64,000 nucleotides of DNA, taken from assembly GCF_001693385.1 (NCBI RefSeq), contig NZ_CP016428.1, forward strand, positions 744,001 to 808,000, read 5' to 3'. Positions 52,443 through 62,208 of the stretch are shown piece after piece (position 1 is the first letter of the stretch; every line of letters starts with the position of its first letter). This stretch comes from Bradyrhizobium icense. GTDB lineage: Bacteria; Pseudomonadota; Alphaproteobacteria; Rhizobiales; Xanthobacteraceae. The notes beneath the pieces are model-generated. The model ran no database searches. It was given only the letters and a program-made list of their open reading frames with translations, and was not told the origin of the DNA. Both the position numbers and the translations under genes were made by a program.

Positions 52443-53648
52443 ATGTCCGGACTACGAACGCAATCGGCATGCATCGTTGTGATGTTGGCTGCGATGGCGC
52501 CGCTTTTGGCTGGCTGCAACGAACCGATCGCCGCGACCGCAGCGGTAAAGCCGCCCGAACCTGAAGTCGGCACTTTCACCGTCAGATCCCAGGCCCGTGC
52601 CATCGTTCGAGAATTGCCCGGCCGAATCGCACCTACCCGGGTCTCGGAAGTCCGTGCGCGGGTTTCGGGCATCGTCGTCGAACGCCTGTTCCACCAGGGT
52701 ACCGAGGTGAAGGCCGGCGATCCCCTGTACCGGATCGATCCGAAACCGTTCGAGGTGGAACTGCAGGCGAGCGAAGCCGCGCTGGACAAGGCGGAAGCTG
52801 CGCTCGATCTCGCCACCCAGCACGCCCGGCGCATTGCGACGCTGACCAGCCAGCGCGCGGCGCCCGAGGCAGAGAACGAAAAGGCCATCGCAGCCCAGCG
52901 TCAGGCCGAGGCCGAGGTCGACAGCCGCAGGGCCGAAGTCGCACGCGCCAAACTCAATCTCGATTATGCGACGATCCGCGCGCCGATCGGCGGCGTGGTC
53001 GGTGCCGCCCTTGTGAGCGAAGGCGCGCTGGTGGTGCAGAACGAGACCACCAGTCTCGCTACGATCCAGCAGCTCGATCCGATCTATGCCGACTTCACCC
53101 AATCGGTCTCGGAGATGAACAAACTGCGCCGTGCGCTCGAAGCCGGCGACCTCGACCGGATCGCGCCCGACGTCGCCAAGGTCCGTCTCGTGCTCGACGA
53201 CGGCACAGTTTATCCGGTTCCCGGCAAGCTTCTGTTCTCTGATGCCAAGGTCGACGCCTATACCGGGCAGGTTACCCTGCGCGGACAGTTTCCGAATCCG
53301 AAACGCGAATTGCTGCCGGGCATGTATGTCCGCGTTCTGATCGAACAGGGTATCGATTCCGACGCCATCGCCGTACCGCAGCAGGCGATCCAGCGCGATG
53401 CCGGCGGCGGCAGTGAAGTCTTCGTGGTCAAGGACGACGGCCGCGTCGCGACGCAGCCGGTCCGCACCGGCCCGATGCAGGACGGCGTCTGGCTGATCAG
53501 CGAGGGCCTCAAGGAGGGCGACCGCATCATCGTCGATGGGTTCCAGAAATTCGTGGCCGGCGACAAGGTCAAGCCGAAAGCGTGGATCGATGCGGATGCC
53601 TCCGTTGGCGGAATATCGAGCCAGGCGGCCACCCAGCCGGTCCGCTGA
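52443..53648 (+). CDS. RND efflux system periplasmic adaptor (MFP, AcrA-like) lipoprotein
   Basis: Predicted 401-residue lipoprotein with lipobox LLAGC (about Cys25). The lipoyl halves are seen as VRARVSGIVVERLFHQGTEVKAGDPLYRIDP and LNLDYATIRAPIGGVVG, and between them lies a coiled-coil hairpin (about residues 105-170). The barrel and membrane-proximal parts follow (LLPGMYVRVLIEQG). ATG 52443 has GGGG 11 bases upstream; ATG 52434 is an alternative but lies too close to it. It is cotranscribed with the pump gene 9 bases on. Confidence 0.94.
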   Translation: MSGLRTQSACIVVMLAAMAPLLAGCNEPIAATAAVKPPEPEVGTFTVRSQARAIVRELPGRIAPTRVSEVRARVSGIVVERLFHQGTEVKAGDPLYRIDPKPFEVELQASEAALDKAEAALDLATQHARRIATLTSQRAAPEAENEKAIAAQRQAEAEVDSRRAEVARAKLNLDYATIRAPIGGVVGAALVSEGALVVQNETTSLATIQQLDPIYADFTQSVSEMNKLRRALEAGDLDRIAPDVAKVRLVLDDGTVYPVPGKLLFSDAKVDAYTGQVTLRGQFPNPKRELLPGMYVRVLIEQGIDSDAIAVPQQAIQRDAGGGSEVFVVKDDGRVATQPVRTGPMQDGVWLISEGLKEGDRIIVDGFQKFVAGDKVKPKAWIDADASVGGISSQAATQPVR

Positions 53649-53657
53649 GACCAATCG

Positions 53658-56600
53658 ATGCCCAGCTTCTTCATCGACAGGCCGATCTTCGCCTGGGTGG
53701 TCGCGCTTTTCATCTGTCTGGTTGGCGCGATCTCGATCCCGCTGCTGGCGGTCGCGCAATACCCGATCATCGCGCCGCCCTCGATCTCGATCTCGACCAG
53801 CTATCCCGGCGCCTCGCCAGAGAACCTCTACAACAGCGTCACGCGGCTGATCGAGGAGGAGCTCAACGGCGCCTCCGGCATCCTCAATTTCGAATCTACC
53901 TCTGACTCGCTGGGGCAGGTCGAAATCATCGCCAACTTCGTGCCTGGCACCGAAACCGGTGCGGCGTCGGTCGAAGTGCAGAACCGCCTCAAGCGCGTCG
54001 AGGCGCGGCTGCCGCGCGCGGTGATCCAGCAGGGCATCCTGGTCGAGGAGGCCTCCTCTGCCGTGCTGCAGATCATTACGCTGAATTCGACCGACGGCTC
54101 GCTCGACGAAATCGGTCTCGGCGACTTCATGATCCGCAACGTGCTCGGCGAGATCAGGCGCATTCCCGGCGTCGGCCGCGCCACGCTTTATTCGACGGAA
54201 CGTTCGCTGCGGATCTGGGTCGATCCGGCCAAGCTGGTCGGCTACGGCCTCACTGCCGACGACGTCAACAAGGCGATCTCGGCGCAGAACGCGCAGGTGG
54301 CCTCGGGCAGCGTCGGTGCCGAGCCGAGCACGCCGGAGCAGAAGATTTCCGCGCTGGTGCTGGTCAAGGGCCAGCTCTCTTCGCCCGACGAATTCGGCGC
54401 CATCACGCTGCGCGCCAATCCGGATGGATCGACGGTGCGGCTGCGCGACGTCGCCCGCATCGAGATCGGCGGCTTGAGCTATCAGTTCAACACGCGGCTC
54501 AACGGCAAGCCGACGGCGGGCCTTTCGGTGCTGCTGTCGCCGACCGGCAACGCGCTTGCGACCGCCAGCGCCGTCGAAGCCAAGATGAAGGAATTGTCGA
54601 AATTCTTTCCGACCAATATCGGCTATGAAATCCCCTACAACATCACGCCCGTCGTCAAGGCCTCGATCAACAAGGTGCTGATGACGCTGGTGGAAGCGGT
54701 GGTGCTGGTCTTCATCGTGATGTTCCTGTTCCTGCAGAACATCCGCTACACCATCATTCCGACCATCGTGGTGCCGGTGGCGCTGCTTGGCACCTGCGCG
54801 ATGCTGATGGCGGCCGGCTATTCCATCAACATGCTGACCATGTTCGGCATGGTGCTGGCGGTCGGCATTCTCGTCGACGACGCCATCGTCGTGGTCGAGA
54901 ACGTCGAGCGCATCATGGCGGAGGAGGGCCTGCCGCCGAAGGAAGCGACCCGCAAGGCAATGTCGCAGATCACCAGCGCCATCATCGGCATCACGCTGGT
55001 GCTGATGGCCGTGTTCGTGCCGATGGCGTTCTTCCCGGGATCGGTCGGCATCATCTATCGCCAGTTCTCGGTCACCATGGTCTCGGCCATCGCCTTCTCC
55101 GCGCTGCTGGCGCTTTCGCTGACGCCGGCACTATGTGCGACGCTATTGAAGCCGGTCGAGGCCGGCCACGGCCATGCGCGCAAGGGCGTGTTCGGCTGGT
55201 TCAACCGCGTGCTCGAGAGCGGCCGCGGCGGTTACACGCGCACCGTCAAGGGATCGCTGAAGCGCACGGGTCGGCTGATGGCGATCTACGCCGTGCTGTT
55301 CATCGGCCTCGGCTGGGCATTCGTCCGGCTGCCCGGCGGCTTCCTGCCGGTCGACGACCAGGGTTTTATCACCACCGACGTGCAGACGCCGTCCGACTCC
55401 TCCTACGCCCGCACCGAGGCCGCGGTGGAGGCCGTGGAGAAATATCTACTCAATCGCGTCGGCGTCGAGGACGTGACGTTCCTGACCGGCTTCAGCTTCC
55501 TCGGTCAGGGCGTGAATACCGCGCAGGCCTTCATCACGCTGAAGGACTGGTCGGAACGGAGCAAAAAGGATTCCGCCGCGGCGATCGTCGCCGACATCAA
55601 CCGCGACCTCTCTTCGGTTCGCGACGCCAGGATTTCGGCGCTGCAGCCGCCACCGATCGACAATCTCGGCAATTCTTCGGGCTTCTCGTTCCGCCTGCAG
55701 GACCGCGGCCAGAAGGGCTATCCGGCGCTGGTCGCCGCCGCCGATCGCCTGATTGCGGAAGCCAATGCCGGCCGCGTGCTGCAGAAGGTCTATGTCGAGG
55801 GCCTGCCGCCGGCGCCGCAGGTCAATCTGATGATCGACCGCGAGAAGGCCGGCGCGTTCGGCGTCACCTTCGAGGACATCAACCAGACGATTTCGACCAA
55901 TCTCGGTTCGAACTACATCAACGACTTCCCGAACCGCGGGCGGATGCAGCGCGTGATCGTGCAGGCCGACCGCGCCAGCCGCATGAACGCCGACGACATC
56001 CTCAACTACAACGTCAAGAACAGCCGCGGCCAATTGGTGCCGTTCTCGGCCTTTGCCACGGTTCAGTGGTCGAAGGGGCCGACCCAGATTGCCGGCTTCA
56101 ACTATTACCCCGCCGTGCGCATCTCAGGCGAGGCCAAGCCCGGCTTCACGTCGGGCGACGCCATCGCCGAGATGGAGCGGCTGGCCAACAAGCTGCCACG
56201 CGGCTTCGGTTACGAATGGACCGGCCAGTCGCTGCAAGAAAAGCTGTCGGGCTCGCAGGCGCCGTTCCTGCTCGGCCTCTCGGTGCTGGTGGTGTTCCTG
56301 CTGCTTGCTGCGCTCTATGAGAGCTGGACCATTCCGCTCGCGGTCTTGCTGACCGTGCCGCTCGGCATCTGCGGCGCCGTGATTGCCGCGACCATGCGCG
56401 GCCTGCCGAACGACGTCTATTTCACCGTCGGTCTGATCACCATCATTGGCCTCGCGGCCAAGGACGCCATCCTCATCATCGAATTCGCCAAGGATTTGCG
56501 CGCTCAGGGCAAGCCGCTGATTGAGGCGACGGTCGAAGCCTGCTCGCTGCGCTTCCGCCCCATCCTGATGACGGGTTTGGCCTTCGTCTGCGGCGTGCTG

Positions 56601-56816
56601 CCGATGGCGATTGCGACGGGAGCCGGCGGCGCCAGCCAGCAGGCGCTCGGCACCAGCGTGATGGGCGGCATGATCGCGGTGGTGATTCTGGCGCTGTTGA
56701 TGGTGCCGGTGTTCTTCGTCAGCGTGCAGCGCGTGCTGGCGGGGGATCGGGAGAAGGTGGTGGAGGAGGTGGCGGGAGCCGAGGTGGCTGGCCCGCCGGC
56801 GCCGGTGAAGTCATAG
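53658..56816 (+). CDS. RND multidrug efflux pump permease (HAE1 family, AcrB/MexB-like)
   Basis: Predicted 1052-residue inner-membrane proton antiporter. It starts MPSFFIDRPIFAWVVALFI, as AcrB does, and has the usual twelve helices with two large periplasmic loops. The proton-relay aspartates are present at Asp407 and Asp408 in GILVDDAIVVVENVERIM, the same numbering as AcrB. With the adaptor gene it should form a tripartite pump for hydrophobic drugs with an outer-membrane channel encoded elsewhere. No regulator (TetR-type) is next to it. Confidence 0.97.
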   Translation: MPSFFIDRPIFAWVVALFICLVGAISIPLLAVAQYPIIAPPSISISTSYPGASPENLYNSVTRLIEEELNGASGILNFESTSDSLGQVEIIANFVPGTETGAASVEVQNRLKRVEARLPRAVIQQGILVEEASSAVLQIITLNSTDGSLDEIGLGDFMIRNVLGEIRRIPGVGRATLYSTERSLRIWVDPAKLVGYGLTADDVNKAISAQNAQVASGSVGAEPSTPEQKISALVLVKGQLSSPDEFGAITLRANPDGSTVRLRDVARIEIGGLSYQFNTRLNGKPTAGLSVLLSPTGNALATASAVEAKMKELSKFFPTNIGYEIPYNITPVVKASINKVLMTLVEAVVLVFIVMFLFLQNIRYTIIPTIVVPVALLGTCAMLMAAGYSINMLTMFGMVLAVGILVDDAIVVVENVERIMAEEGLPPKEATRKAMSQITSAIIGITLVLMAVFVPMAFFPGSVGIIYRQFSVTMVSAIAFSALLALSLTPALCATLLKPVEAGHGHARKGVFGWFNRVLESGRGGYTRTVKGSLKRTGRLMAIYAVLFIGLGWAFVRLPGGFLPVDDQGFITTDVQTPSDSSYARTEAAVEAVEKYLLNRVGVEDVTFLTGFSFLGQGVNTAQAFITLKDWSERSKKDSAAAIVADINRDLSSVRDARISALQPPPIDNLGNSSGFSFRLQDRGQKGYPALVAAADRLIAEANAGRVLQKVYVEGLPPAPQVNLMIDREKAGAFGVTFEDINQTISTNLGSNYINDFPNRGRMQRVIVQADRASRMNADDILNYNVKNSRGQLVPFSAFATVQWSKGPTQIAGFNYYPAVRISGEAKPGFTSGDAIAEMERLANKLPRGFGYEWTGQSLQEKLSGSQAPFLLGLSVLVVFLLLAALYESWTIPLAVLLTVPLGICGAVIAATMRGLPNDVYFTVGLITIIGLAAKDAILIIEFAKDLRAQGKPLIEATVEACSLRFRPILMTGLAFVCGVLPMAIATGAGGASQQALGTSVMGGMIAVVILALLMVPVFFVSVQRVLAGDREKVVEEVAGAEVAGPPAPVKS

Positions 56817-57118
56817 ACGCTGTCATGCTCCGTGACCCCGCGACGCCAGGCTTCGCCGGGACTTGCGGCCTCGGGCCGTCGAAAAACTTTAGCGTAGGCG
56901 GCGGCCGATGCATCCAGTCCGTGAATCCATAAATTTGCCGGGCTGACGCCGCGCCAGAGTCCGCTATGCCCGAGAGCCGATGTGCTGCTGCATAGCAGCG
57001 AAACGACGCTATGGGCCAAAGGCGACGTCACCGAAAGAGCCGGTTCCCAACGCCAGATCAGGCCGATCAGTTAGCTTCTTTCGAATAGTTCACGGGCGAT
57101 GAACGGATTTGCGCCGAA
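56817..57118. other. Gap with a short repeat motif, no gene
   Basis: After the pump gene there is no coding sequence. The stretch has a GCTGC/GCAGC hairpin (56982-56997) and the motif GGGCCAAAGGCGACGTCACCG at about 57013, related to copies at 57868 and 58651. Confidence 0.5.
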
Positions 57119-57772
57119 CTAATCAGGTCTGGCGCTACGGCCGATAGTGCGGTCGACGTCGGCAACCGCCCCGTAGAGGCGCTGCCGCGAGAGCCAATGA
57201 AGGTCGTCCATGCGTTGCACGATTCCTACCACAACCGGCACGTGGTGGCGTCGCGCAAGCTGCTCAAGGGAGAAAACGGACCACCAGGCGCGAAAAGCGA
57301 CTCGCGTCCAAGCGCGCGCGTCCCAGCCGAGCAGGAGGACATCCGGCGCATACCTGCGCACCGCACGATTCAGGTTCCACGGGTACATGACGATGATGCC
57401 CAGGCGCACCGGTCGCGCACCCTCCCATGGAAAGGATCTTGCGACGGCGGCAAAGGCAAATACGACCGAGCGACGGGCCACGTTGCTGGCAACCAGCCTC
57501 TCGATGACTCCAGAGACAAGTCCCGTCTCCTTCACCTCCACAAACAGGTCAAGGTCAGTTGGTGAAAGAAGCGACAGTGCCGCATCGAGGGTAAGCGCAT
57601 TCTCGACATGACGCGGCGGGTCGTGTGACACCACCAATGTGTCGGAATCCGCTGCAAGGCAGACGTCGAATTCGACACCAGATACTCTGCCGTCACGGGC
57701 GGCACGTGCGAACGCGGCGAGCGAGTTTTCACCCGGACCCGCGGACCATCCACGATGCGCAATAAGCTTCAT
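57119..57772 (-). CDS. Glycerophosphodiester phosphodiesterase family protein
   Basis: Predicted 217-residue GDPD-fold enzyme hydrolysing glycerophosphodiesters to glycerol 3-phosphate and an alcohol. The catalytic signature LIAHRGWSAGPGENSLAAF starts at residue 2 and contains HR and ENS; VEFDVCLAADSDTLVVSHD follows, with the metal-binding ExD and the second His. No signal peptide is seen. It is shorter than typical (about 240-260). A substitution of E for V would be ordinary; key residues are present. The neighbourhood is repeat-rich, so it may be an accessory acquisition. Confidence 0.88.
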   Translation of the reverse strand: MKLIAHRGWSAGPGENSLAAFARAARDGRVSGVEFDVCLAADSDTLVVSHDPPRHVENALTLDAALSLLSPTDLDLFVEVKETGLVSGVIERLVASNVARRSVVFAFAAVARSFPWEGARPVRLGIIVMYPWNLNRAVRRYAPDVLLLGWDARAWTRVAFRAWWSVFSLEQLARRHHVPVVVGIVQRMDDLHWLSRQRLYGAVADVDRTIGRSARPD

Positions 57773-58023
57773 GACGAGGTCCATAAAGCCAAGCTGCGCG
57801 CGCCATGCAACCTCCCCGTAGAGAGAAATGTCAATCCACGGCCACGACGTTGACCCATGATTAGCGTAGGGTCAAAGGTGACGTCCCCGAAACAGCCGCT
57901 TCGGGCACAAGCGGCGGTGGAAGGATCGCTGATGCGAAGTCCGACTGCCCTCAATACCAGACCAGCCGCAAGCGAAGAAGTCGGTCGGCCTGGGGCCAGA
58001 AGCCGACTCGCCGGTAGCTGTGT
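57773..58023. other. Gap with copy of the short repeat motif
   Basis: No gene. At about 57868 it contains GGGTCAAAGGTGACGTCCCCG, nearly the same as the unit at 57013 including the following CCGAAASAGCCGSTTC stretch. Confidence 0.5.
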
Positions 58024-58512
58024 CTATTTGACTTCGAACAGATTGCTAAAATTGGCTATTGCCCTCGCTAGGTCTAGCCGCCTCACATCCGTCCGCGTTC
58101 GTTCCCAACCTCGTTTGAACGATATCGTCACTTTCTCTGGATTCGAATGGACCCGGCAGTCCGTCTTCCACGACACCTCGCCGAGTTCAATTTCCGCCAC
58201 ATCTCGGTGATCAAACGCGCACTCAATTGATCGGAAGATTTGCTTTGTGTCGTCGATTGAGAGTGTCATGGGCTGTATGACTTCGGAACCGCCGGCGCCT
58301 ACTGACATCAACTTCACTTCCGCCTCCGGGACAGACACAAGGAAGTATACTCCATGCGTCAACTCGATTTTTTTGAAAGTGCCGAGATACGCTGATCTCC
58401 GCGATAAGGACACAGAAATTGCGGTCCGCAAGAAACGCACAAGGGCCCGCAGGAAAATCTTTAGTCTTCGAAACGGCGAACATACCTGATCCAAAATCAA
58501 CGGTGGCAGCAT
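58024..58512 (-). CDS. Hypothetical protein, family not recognised
   Basis: Predicted 162-residue protein ending in NLFEVK. The N-terminus (residues about 12-35) is basic and hydrophobic, with RRLKIFLRALVRFLRTAISV, and might be a membrane or surface-contact helix. The rest is a mixed alpha/beta soluble sequence with no motif I can name. A clean frame, one plausible start and length argue for a real gene; the AT-richer, repeat-laden neighbourhood and lack of relatives argue for an accessory gene. Not in an operon. Confidence 0.5.
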   Translation of the reverse strand: MLPPLILDQVCSPFRRLKIFLRALVRFLRTAISVSLSRRSAYLGTFKKIELTHGVYFLVSVPEAEVKLMSVGAGGSEVIQPMTLSIDDTKQIFRSIECAFDHRDVAEIELGEVSWKTDCRVHSNPEKVTISFKRGWERTRTDVRRLDLARAIANFSNLFEVK

Positions 58513-58797
58513 AGCGTCAGCGGTAACGACCCGATCGCGGCCTACAAATGTCAGCTCCGTGTGAGACTCGGAACTGCTTTTGGTGCCAAATGCTAGTCCG
58601 GTTTCATTCCGGCAGCCGACGTGGACGCTGACCGAGTGCTTGGGCAGCTACGGGCCAAAAGGTGACATCGCGCTTGGTTCGTGGATGCGATCGCCCGTCG
58701 AGACGGCCCAGTTGCCCCTTGATAAAAATTGCAGCATTTGGTTGTGTTGTGCGTGGAGTTGGACCTCCGCGTTTCAATGAAGAGCTGATGCAGCACC
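58513..58797. other. Gap with a third copy of the short repeat motif
   Basis: No gene is seen. GGGCCAAAAGGTGACATCGCG at about 58651 is the most diverged copy of the motif at 57013 and 57868. Confidence 0.4.
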
Positions 58798-59115
58798 ATG
58801 CGAGTATTTTGGATCGGAGTTGCAACACTCACCGCATTGAGCCTAGTCGTGATTCCTTACATTGCGAGCGAACGCTGCAAGGATCGGTGGGCGCCCCATA
58901 ATCTGGAAGGGATTTGGGAGTATGGGACCGGATGCTCGGTAAGGATTGGCGGCGGCCTTGTGAGAGAGGAATACGTCAGCTTTGCTCCGAGAAATCCGAC
59001 GAGACTGCCAAGCAACGAGCCGCTTGATCCGCATGCGCGTAGCCAGACCTTGGCACGCCCCGACTGGGTGATTCTCGGACCCAACAATGTTGGCGCTCGG
59101 AAGAACGATCGCTAG
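58798..59115 (+). CDS. Hypothetical exported or membrane-anchored protein
   Basis: Predicted 105-residue protein. Residues 1-22 (WIGVATLTALSLVVIPYIA) form a signal or anchor helix. The mature part has two cysteines (SERCKDRW and GTGCSVRIGGG) that could form a disulfide. No strong ribosome site lies before the ATG, and no family is recognised. It lies between the motif copies and the IS1182 transposase, in accessory DNA, and could be a truncated gene. Confidence 0.45.
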   Translation: MRVFWIGVATLTALSLVVIPYIASERCKDRWAPHNLEGIWEYGTGCSVRIGGGLVREEYVSFAPRNPTRLPSNEPLDPHARSQTLARPDWVILGPNNVGARKNDR

Positions 59116-59266
59116 GTCCGCTTCGGGTCTTGGTTGTGTGCAAACCGATAGGTCGGCACGCGGCCGTGGTCGGCAGGCGGCCGATGTTCTCGCGTCGGAT
59201 CGTCCAATGACGGCCAAAGTGGGTATCGCGACGCGGTATTACGCTTTTCGACGCACTTTCCGACCT

Positions 59267-60712
59267 TCAGGTGGCGCGGATGGCTGCAATCAGGCTCGGT
59301 TTGCCGACGATGTTCATCACCCGTGTGAGGTTATAGGCGAGAACATGCAGCGCCATCTCAGCGGCGACATTCCGTAGGCGCTTCATCAGGAAGTGGCTCG
59401 CACCCATACGGGCTTTGATCGTGCCGAAGGGATGCTCGACCGTCTCGCGCCGCGTCCGCATGGCGTCGGGATTGGAATCGAGCCGTCTCTGGACCTCCTC
59501 GACCACATGCTCATGCTCCCAGCGCGTGATGCGGCGCTCCTTGGACGGCGTACAATGGCTCTTGATCGCGCAGCTCTGGCACGCCGCTGTCGACCAGTAC
59601 CGGCGCAGCGTCATTCCATGCTCGATGTTGGTGTAGTGATAGGACAGCAGCTGGCCGGATGGGCAGCGGTAGACGTCCGCATCAGGCAGGTAGGCGAAGT
59701 CCTGTTTGCCGAACCGGCCCTCAGCCTTGGCGTTCGACGTCATGGGCTTGGGCAAGGTGACTGCAACGCCAGCCTCTTCGCAGGCCAATATCTCTTCTCC
59801 GTCGAAGTAGCCACGGTCGGCGACGGCCTCGAGTTTGTCCACTTCGAGCACTTCTTTGGCTTGTTTGGACATCCGAGCAAGCTGCCCACGGTCGTTGCCG
59901 ACGTTTATGACCTCGTGCGTAACAATCAGATGGTGTTCGGTGTCCACAGCGACCTGGACATTGTAGCCGACGACGCCCGATCCGCGTCCGCTGGTGGCCA
60001 TCGAACGGGCATCCGGATCGGTGAGCGATATCTGTTGATCCGGCGTGTTACGCATCTGCGCATCAAGCACTTCCAGGCGGCCCATCTCCTGCTTCAGCCG
60101 AGCGATCTTTTCCTTGATCCTCGTTGTCTTGATGATGATCGCTTCCGAAGGCTCCTGCCGATCGGCGCTATCGAGTTGACGCAGATATCGACCGACGCTT
60201 TCCTCGATCTGCGCCATCCGCCTCGCCATCTTGGCATGCGTGAAGTTGCGATCGCGGTTGTTCACCGCCTTGAACTTGCTGCCGTCAATCGCGACGCTCG
60301 GGGTCTGCAACAGGCCCATTTGCCGGCATAGCGCAACGAACTTCGCGCAAACCTTCCGGATCGCCGCGCCATTGTCCTTCCGGAAATCGGCGATCGTCTT
60401 GTGATCGGGAGCCAGGCGGCCGATCAGCCACATCACCTCGACATTCCGGCACGCCTCACGTTCCAGGCGCCGACTGGATTGCACCCGATTGAGATAACCG
60501 TAGATGTAAAGCTTCAGAAGGACTGCCGGATGATAGGAGGGCCGGCCCGTCTCCTTGGCGATCACACGCTCAAACCCCAGTCCATGCAGGTCGAGCGCCT
60601 CGACGAACACATCGATCACATGGACCGCGTTGTCCTCGCTTACCCAATCCTCCAGGCATTCCGGCAAGAGCGTCAGCTGGGATCTGTCCGCGCCATCAAC
60701 GAAGCGTCCCAT
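59267..60712 (-). CDS. IS1182 family transposase
   Basis: Predicted 481-residue DDE transposase. The N-terminal DUF772 part has ETGRPSYHPAVLLKLYIYGYLNR. The acidic residues are visible in VAIDGSKFKAV (first Asp), VADRGYFDGEEI (second Asp) and RRETVEHPFGTIKARMG (Glu). A cysteine cluster (TAACQSCAIKSHC) is typical for the group. The frame is intact. No matching terminal inverted repeats were found by eye on the two sides, so the element's ends, or their loss, remain open. Confidence 0.95.
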   Translation of the reverse strand: MGRFVDGADRSQLTLLPECLEDWVSEDNAVHVIDVFVEALDLHGLGFERVIAKETGRPSYHPAVLLKLYIYGYLNRVQSSRRLEREACRNVEVMWLIGRLAPDHKTIADFRKDNGAAIRKVCAKFVALCRQMGLLQTPSVAIDGSKFKAVNNRDRNFTHAKMARRMAQIEESVGRYLRQLDSADRQEPSEAIIIKTTRIKEKIARLKQEMGRLEVLDAQMRNTPDQQISLTDPDARSMATSGRGSGVVGYNVQVAVDTEHHLIVTHEVINVGNDRGQLARMSKQAKEVLEVDKLEAVADRGYFDGEEILACEEAGVAVTLPKPMTSNAKAEGRFGKQDFAYLPDADVYRCPSGQLLSYHYTNIEHGMTLRRYWSTAACQSCAIKSHCTPSKERRITRWEHEHVVEEVQRRLDSNPDAMRTRRETVEHPFGTIKARMGASHFLMKRLRNVAAEMALHVLAYNLTRVMNIVGKPSLIAAIRAT

Positions 60713-61324
60713 CCGTATCCCCCATCAGGAAACGGAGGAATCGTACCTGACTCGTGGCTTTTCACACAGCCAGGGTCAATCGCAACACGGGCGACTCAGC
60801 GGCAAGTCCGGCTATGCCGGCTATGCCTCCGAAAGCGGAAGTAAATTCAGAGCATTGGCGGCTTCGCTAGAGGCCGGTGGATTGATGGCGCTACCCTTGA
60901 CGTCATTCAAGCTTCGAAACCGAAGCCTCGAATCATGCGCTACAGCGAACATGAGTAGACCGCCATTAAGCCGATGTTGCCGAACAAGCCGCGCGGCGTT
61001 CGGCGGGTAGATGACCGCCGCATGCTCGATGGCATCTCTTAGGTCTTGCGTTCAAGTGCGCCATGGCGCGACCTGCCGGCGACCGATGGTCCCCGCACGA
61101 CTTGTTACAATCGCTTCGTTGGGTGGATGATGGATTTATCTCGCTGATTTGCCCGACGTGTCAAATGACTACTTCGGCACTCGACGAGTGCCGGCTACTG
61201 TGCATGGGGTTGTTTTCAATATTTTGGCTGGGAGCGCCGAGGCTCCTCCGTGTCCTTCCGCCGTCTCTGGAAGACTGCATCGCCGATCCCGGATGATGAC
61301 GGCGCGCGGCTTGGAACCGTCGCT
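60713..61324. other. 612-base gap in accessory DNA, probable repeat or IS remnants
   Basis: Between the IS1182 transposase start and the inositol monophosphatase there is no convincing gene. The first 60 bases presumably belong to the insertion sequence. CCGGCTATGCCGGCTATGCC at about 60813 is a tandem of GCCGGCTAT. The stretch around 61145-61240 reads like a remnant of a genus-wide repeat, but that is only a recollection. Confidence 0.4.
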
Positions 61325-62119
61325 CTACTTGTCGAGCGGCCCCAATATCCTCACCAGCTCCCCGTGCACGTACTCATTCCCGCAGACCACATGCCCGGTC
61401 TTCAGCGCATCGTCCTTGCCGCCGATGTCAGAGATCGTGCCGCCTGCTTCCCGCACCATGATCTGCCCCGCTGCGATATCCCACGGCGACAGGTTGCGTT
61501 CCCAGTAGCCGTCGAGGCGGCCGGCGGCGACGAAGGCGAGATCGAGCGAGGCGGCGCCGAAGCGGCGGAAGCCGGCGACCTTGTTCTGCAGTGCGGCCAT
61601 TTCCTTCAGCGCCAGTTGATGGTCGCCGCGCCCGATATGCGGCAGACCGCAGGCGATCACGCATTCGTTGAGCTGGCGGCGGCCGGCGACGCGCAGCCGC
61701 TGGTCGTTGAGGAACGCGCCCTTGCCGCGCTCGGCGATGTACAGCTCGTCGTTGGCGGGATTGTAGATCACGCCGGCGATGACGGTGCCCTCGCGCGCCA
61801 GGCCGATCGAGATCGCAAATTGCGGGATGCCGTGCAGGAAGTTGGTGGTGCCGTCGAGCGGATCGACGATCCAGGTGTGGGTCTTGTCGGCGCCCTCGCG
61901 CGTGCCACCTTCCTCGCCGATGAAGCCGTAACCGGGACGTGCCTTGGCAAGATCCTCGTACAGCATTTCCTCGGCGCGCTTGTCGGCCTTGGTGACGAAG
62001 TTCGCCGGCCCCTTCAGCGACACCTGCAGATGCTCGATCTCGCCGAGATCGCGCTTGAGGCTGCGGCCGGCGCGGCGCGCGGCTTTCACCATGACATTGA
62101 TGAGGGCGGAGTAGAGCAT
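61325..62119 (-). CDS. suhB: Inositol monophosphatase family protein (SuhB-like)
   Basis: Predicted 264-residue metal-dependent phosphatase. The family signatures are FIGEEGG (first metal site), WIVDPLDGTTNFLHGIPQFAISI (second) and ERNLSPWDIAAGQIMVREAGG (third); all metal ligands are in place. The likely substrate is inositol monophosphate or a related sugar phosphate. The name suhB is a best fit and not certain, since cysQ-like members share the fold. The ATG at 62119 begins MLYSALINVMVKAARRAG, as in SuhB-type proteins. Confidence 0.93.
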   Translation of the reverse strand: MLYSALINVMVKAARRAGRSLKRDLGEIEHLQVSLKGPANFVTKADKRAEEMLYEDLAKARPGYGFIGEEGGTREGADKTHTWIVDPLDGTTNFLHGIPQFAISIGLAREGTVIAGVIYNPANDELYIAERGKGAFLNDQRLRVAGRRQLNECVIACGLPHIGRGDHQLALKEMAALQNKVAGFRRFGAASLDLAFVAAGRLDGYWERNLSPWDIAAGQIMVREAGGTISDIGGKDDALKTGHVVCGNEYVHGELVRILGPLDK

Positions 62120-62208
62120 GATGCGAGCTTATGGTGTGAGAGGGAACGGCCCAATGCCGTGAGGGGTTTAGGGAGTGGGTGCCCTGCAGATGTGCCGCCG
62201 TCAAGGCG

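Noticed and set aside
51977..52888. 303-codon minus-strand frame across the efflux adaptor start
   Set aside because: Antisense to the AcrA-like gene with Ser/Arg/Ala-rich composition and no family feature.
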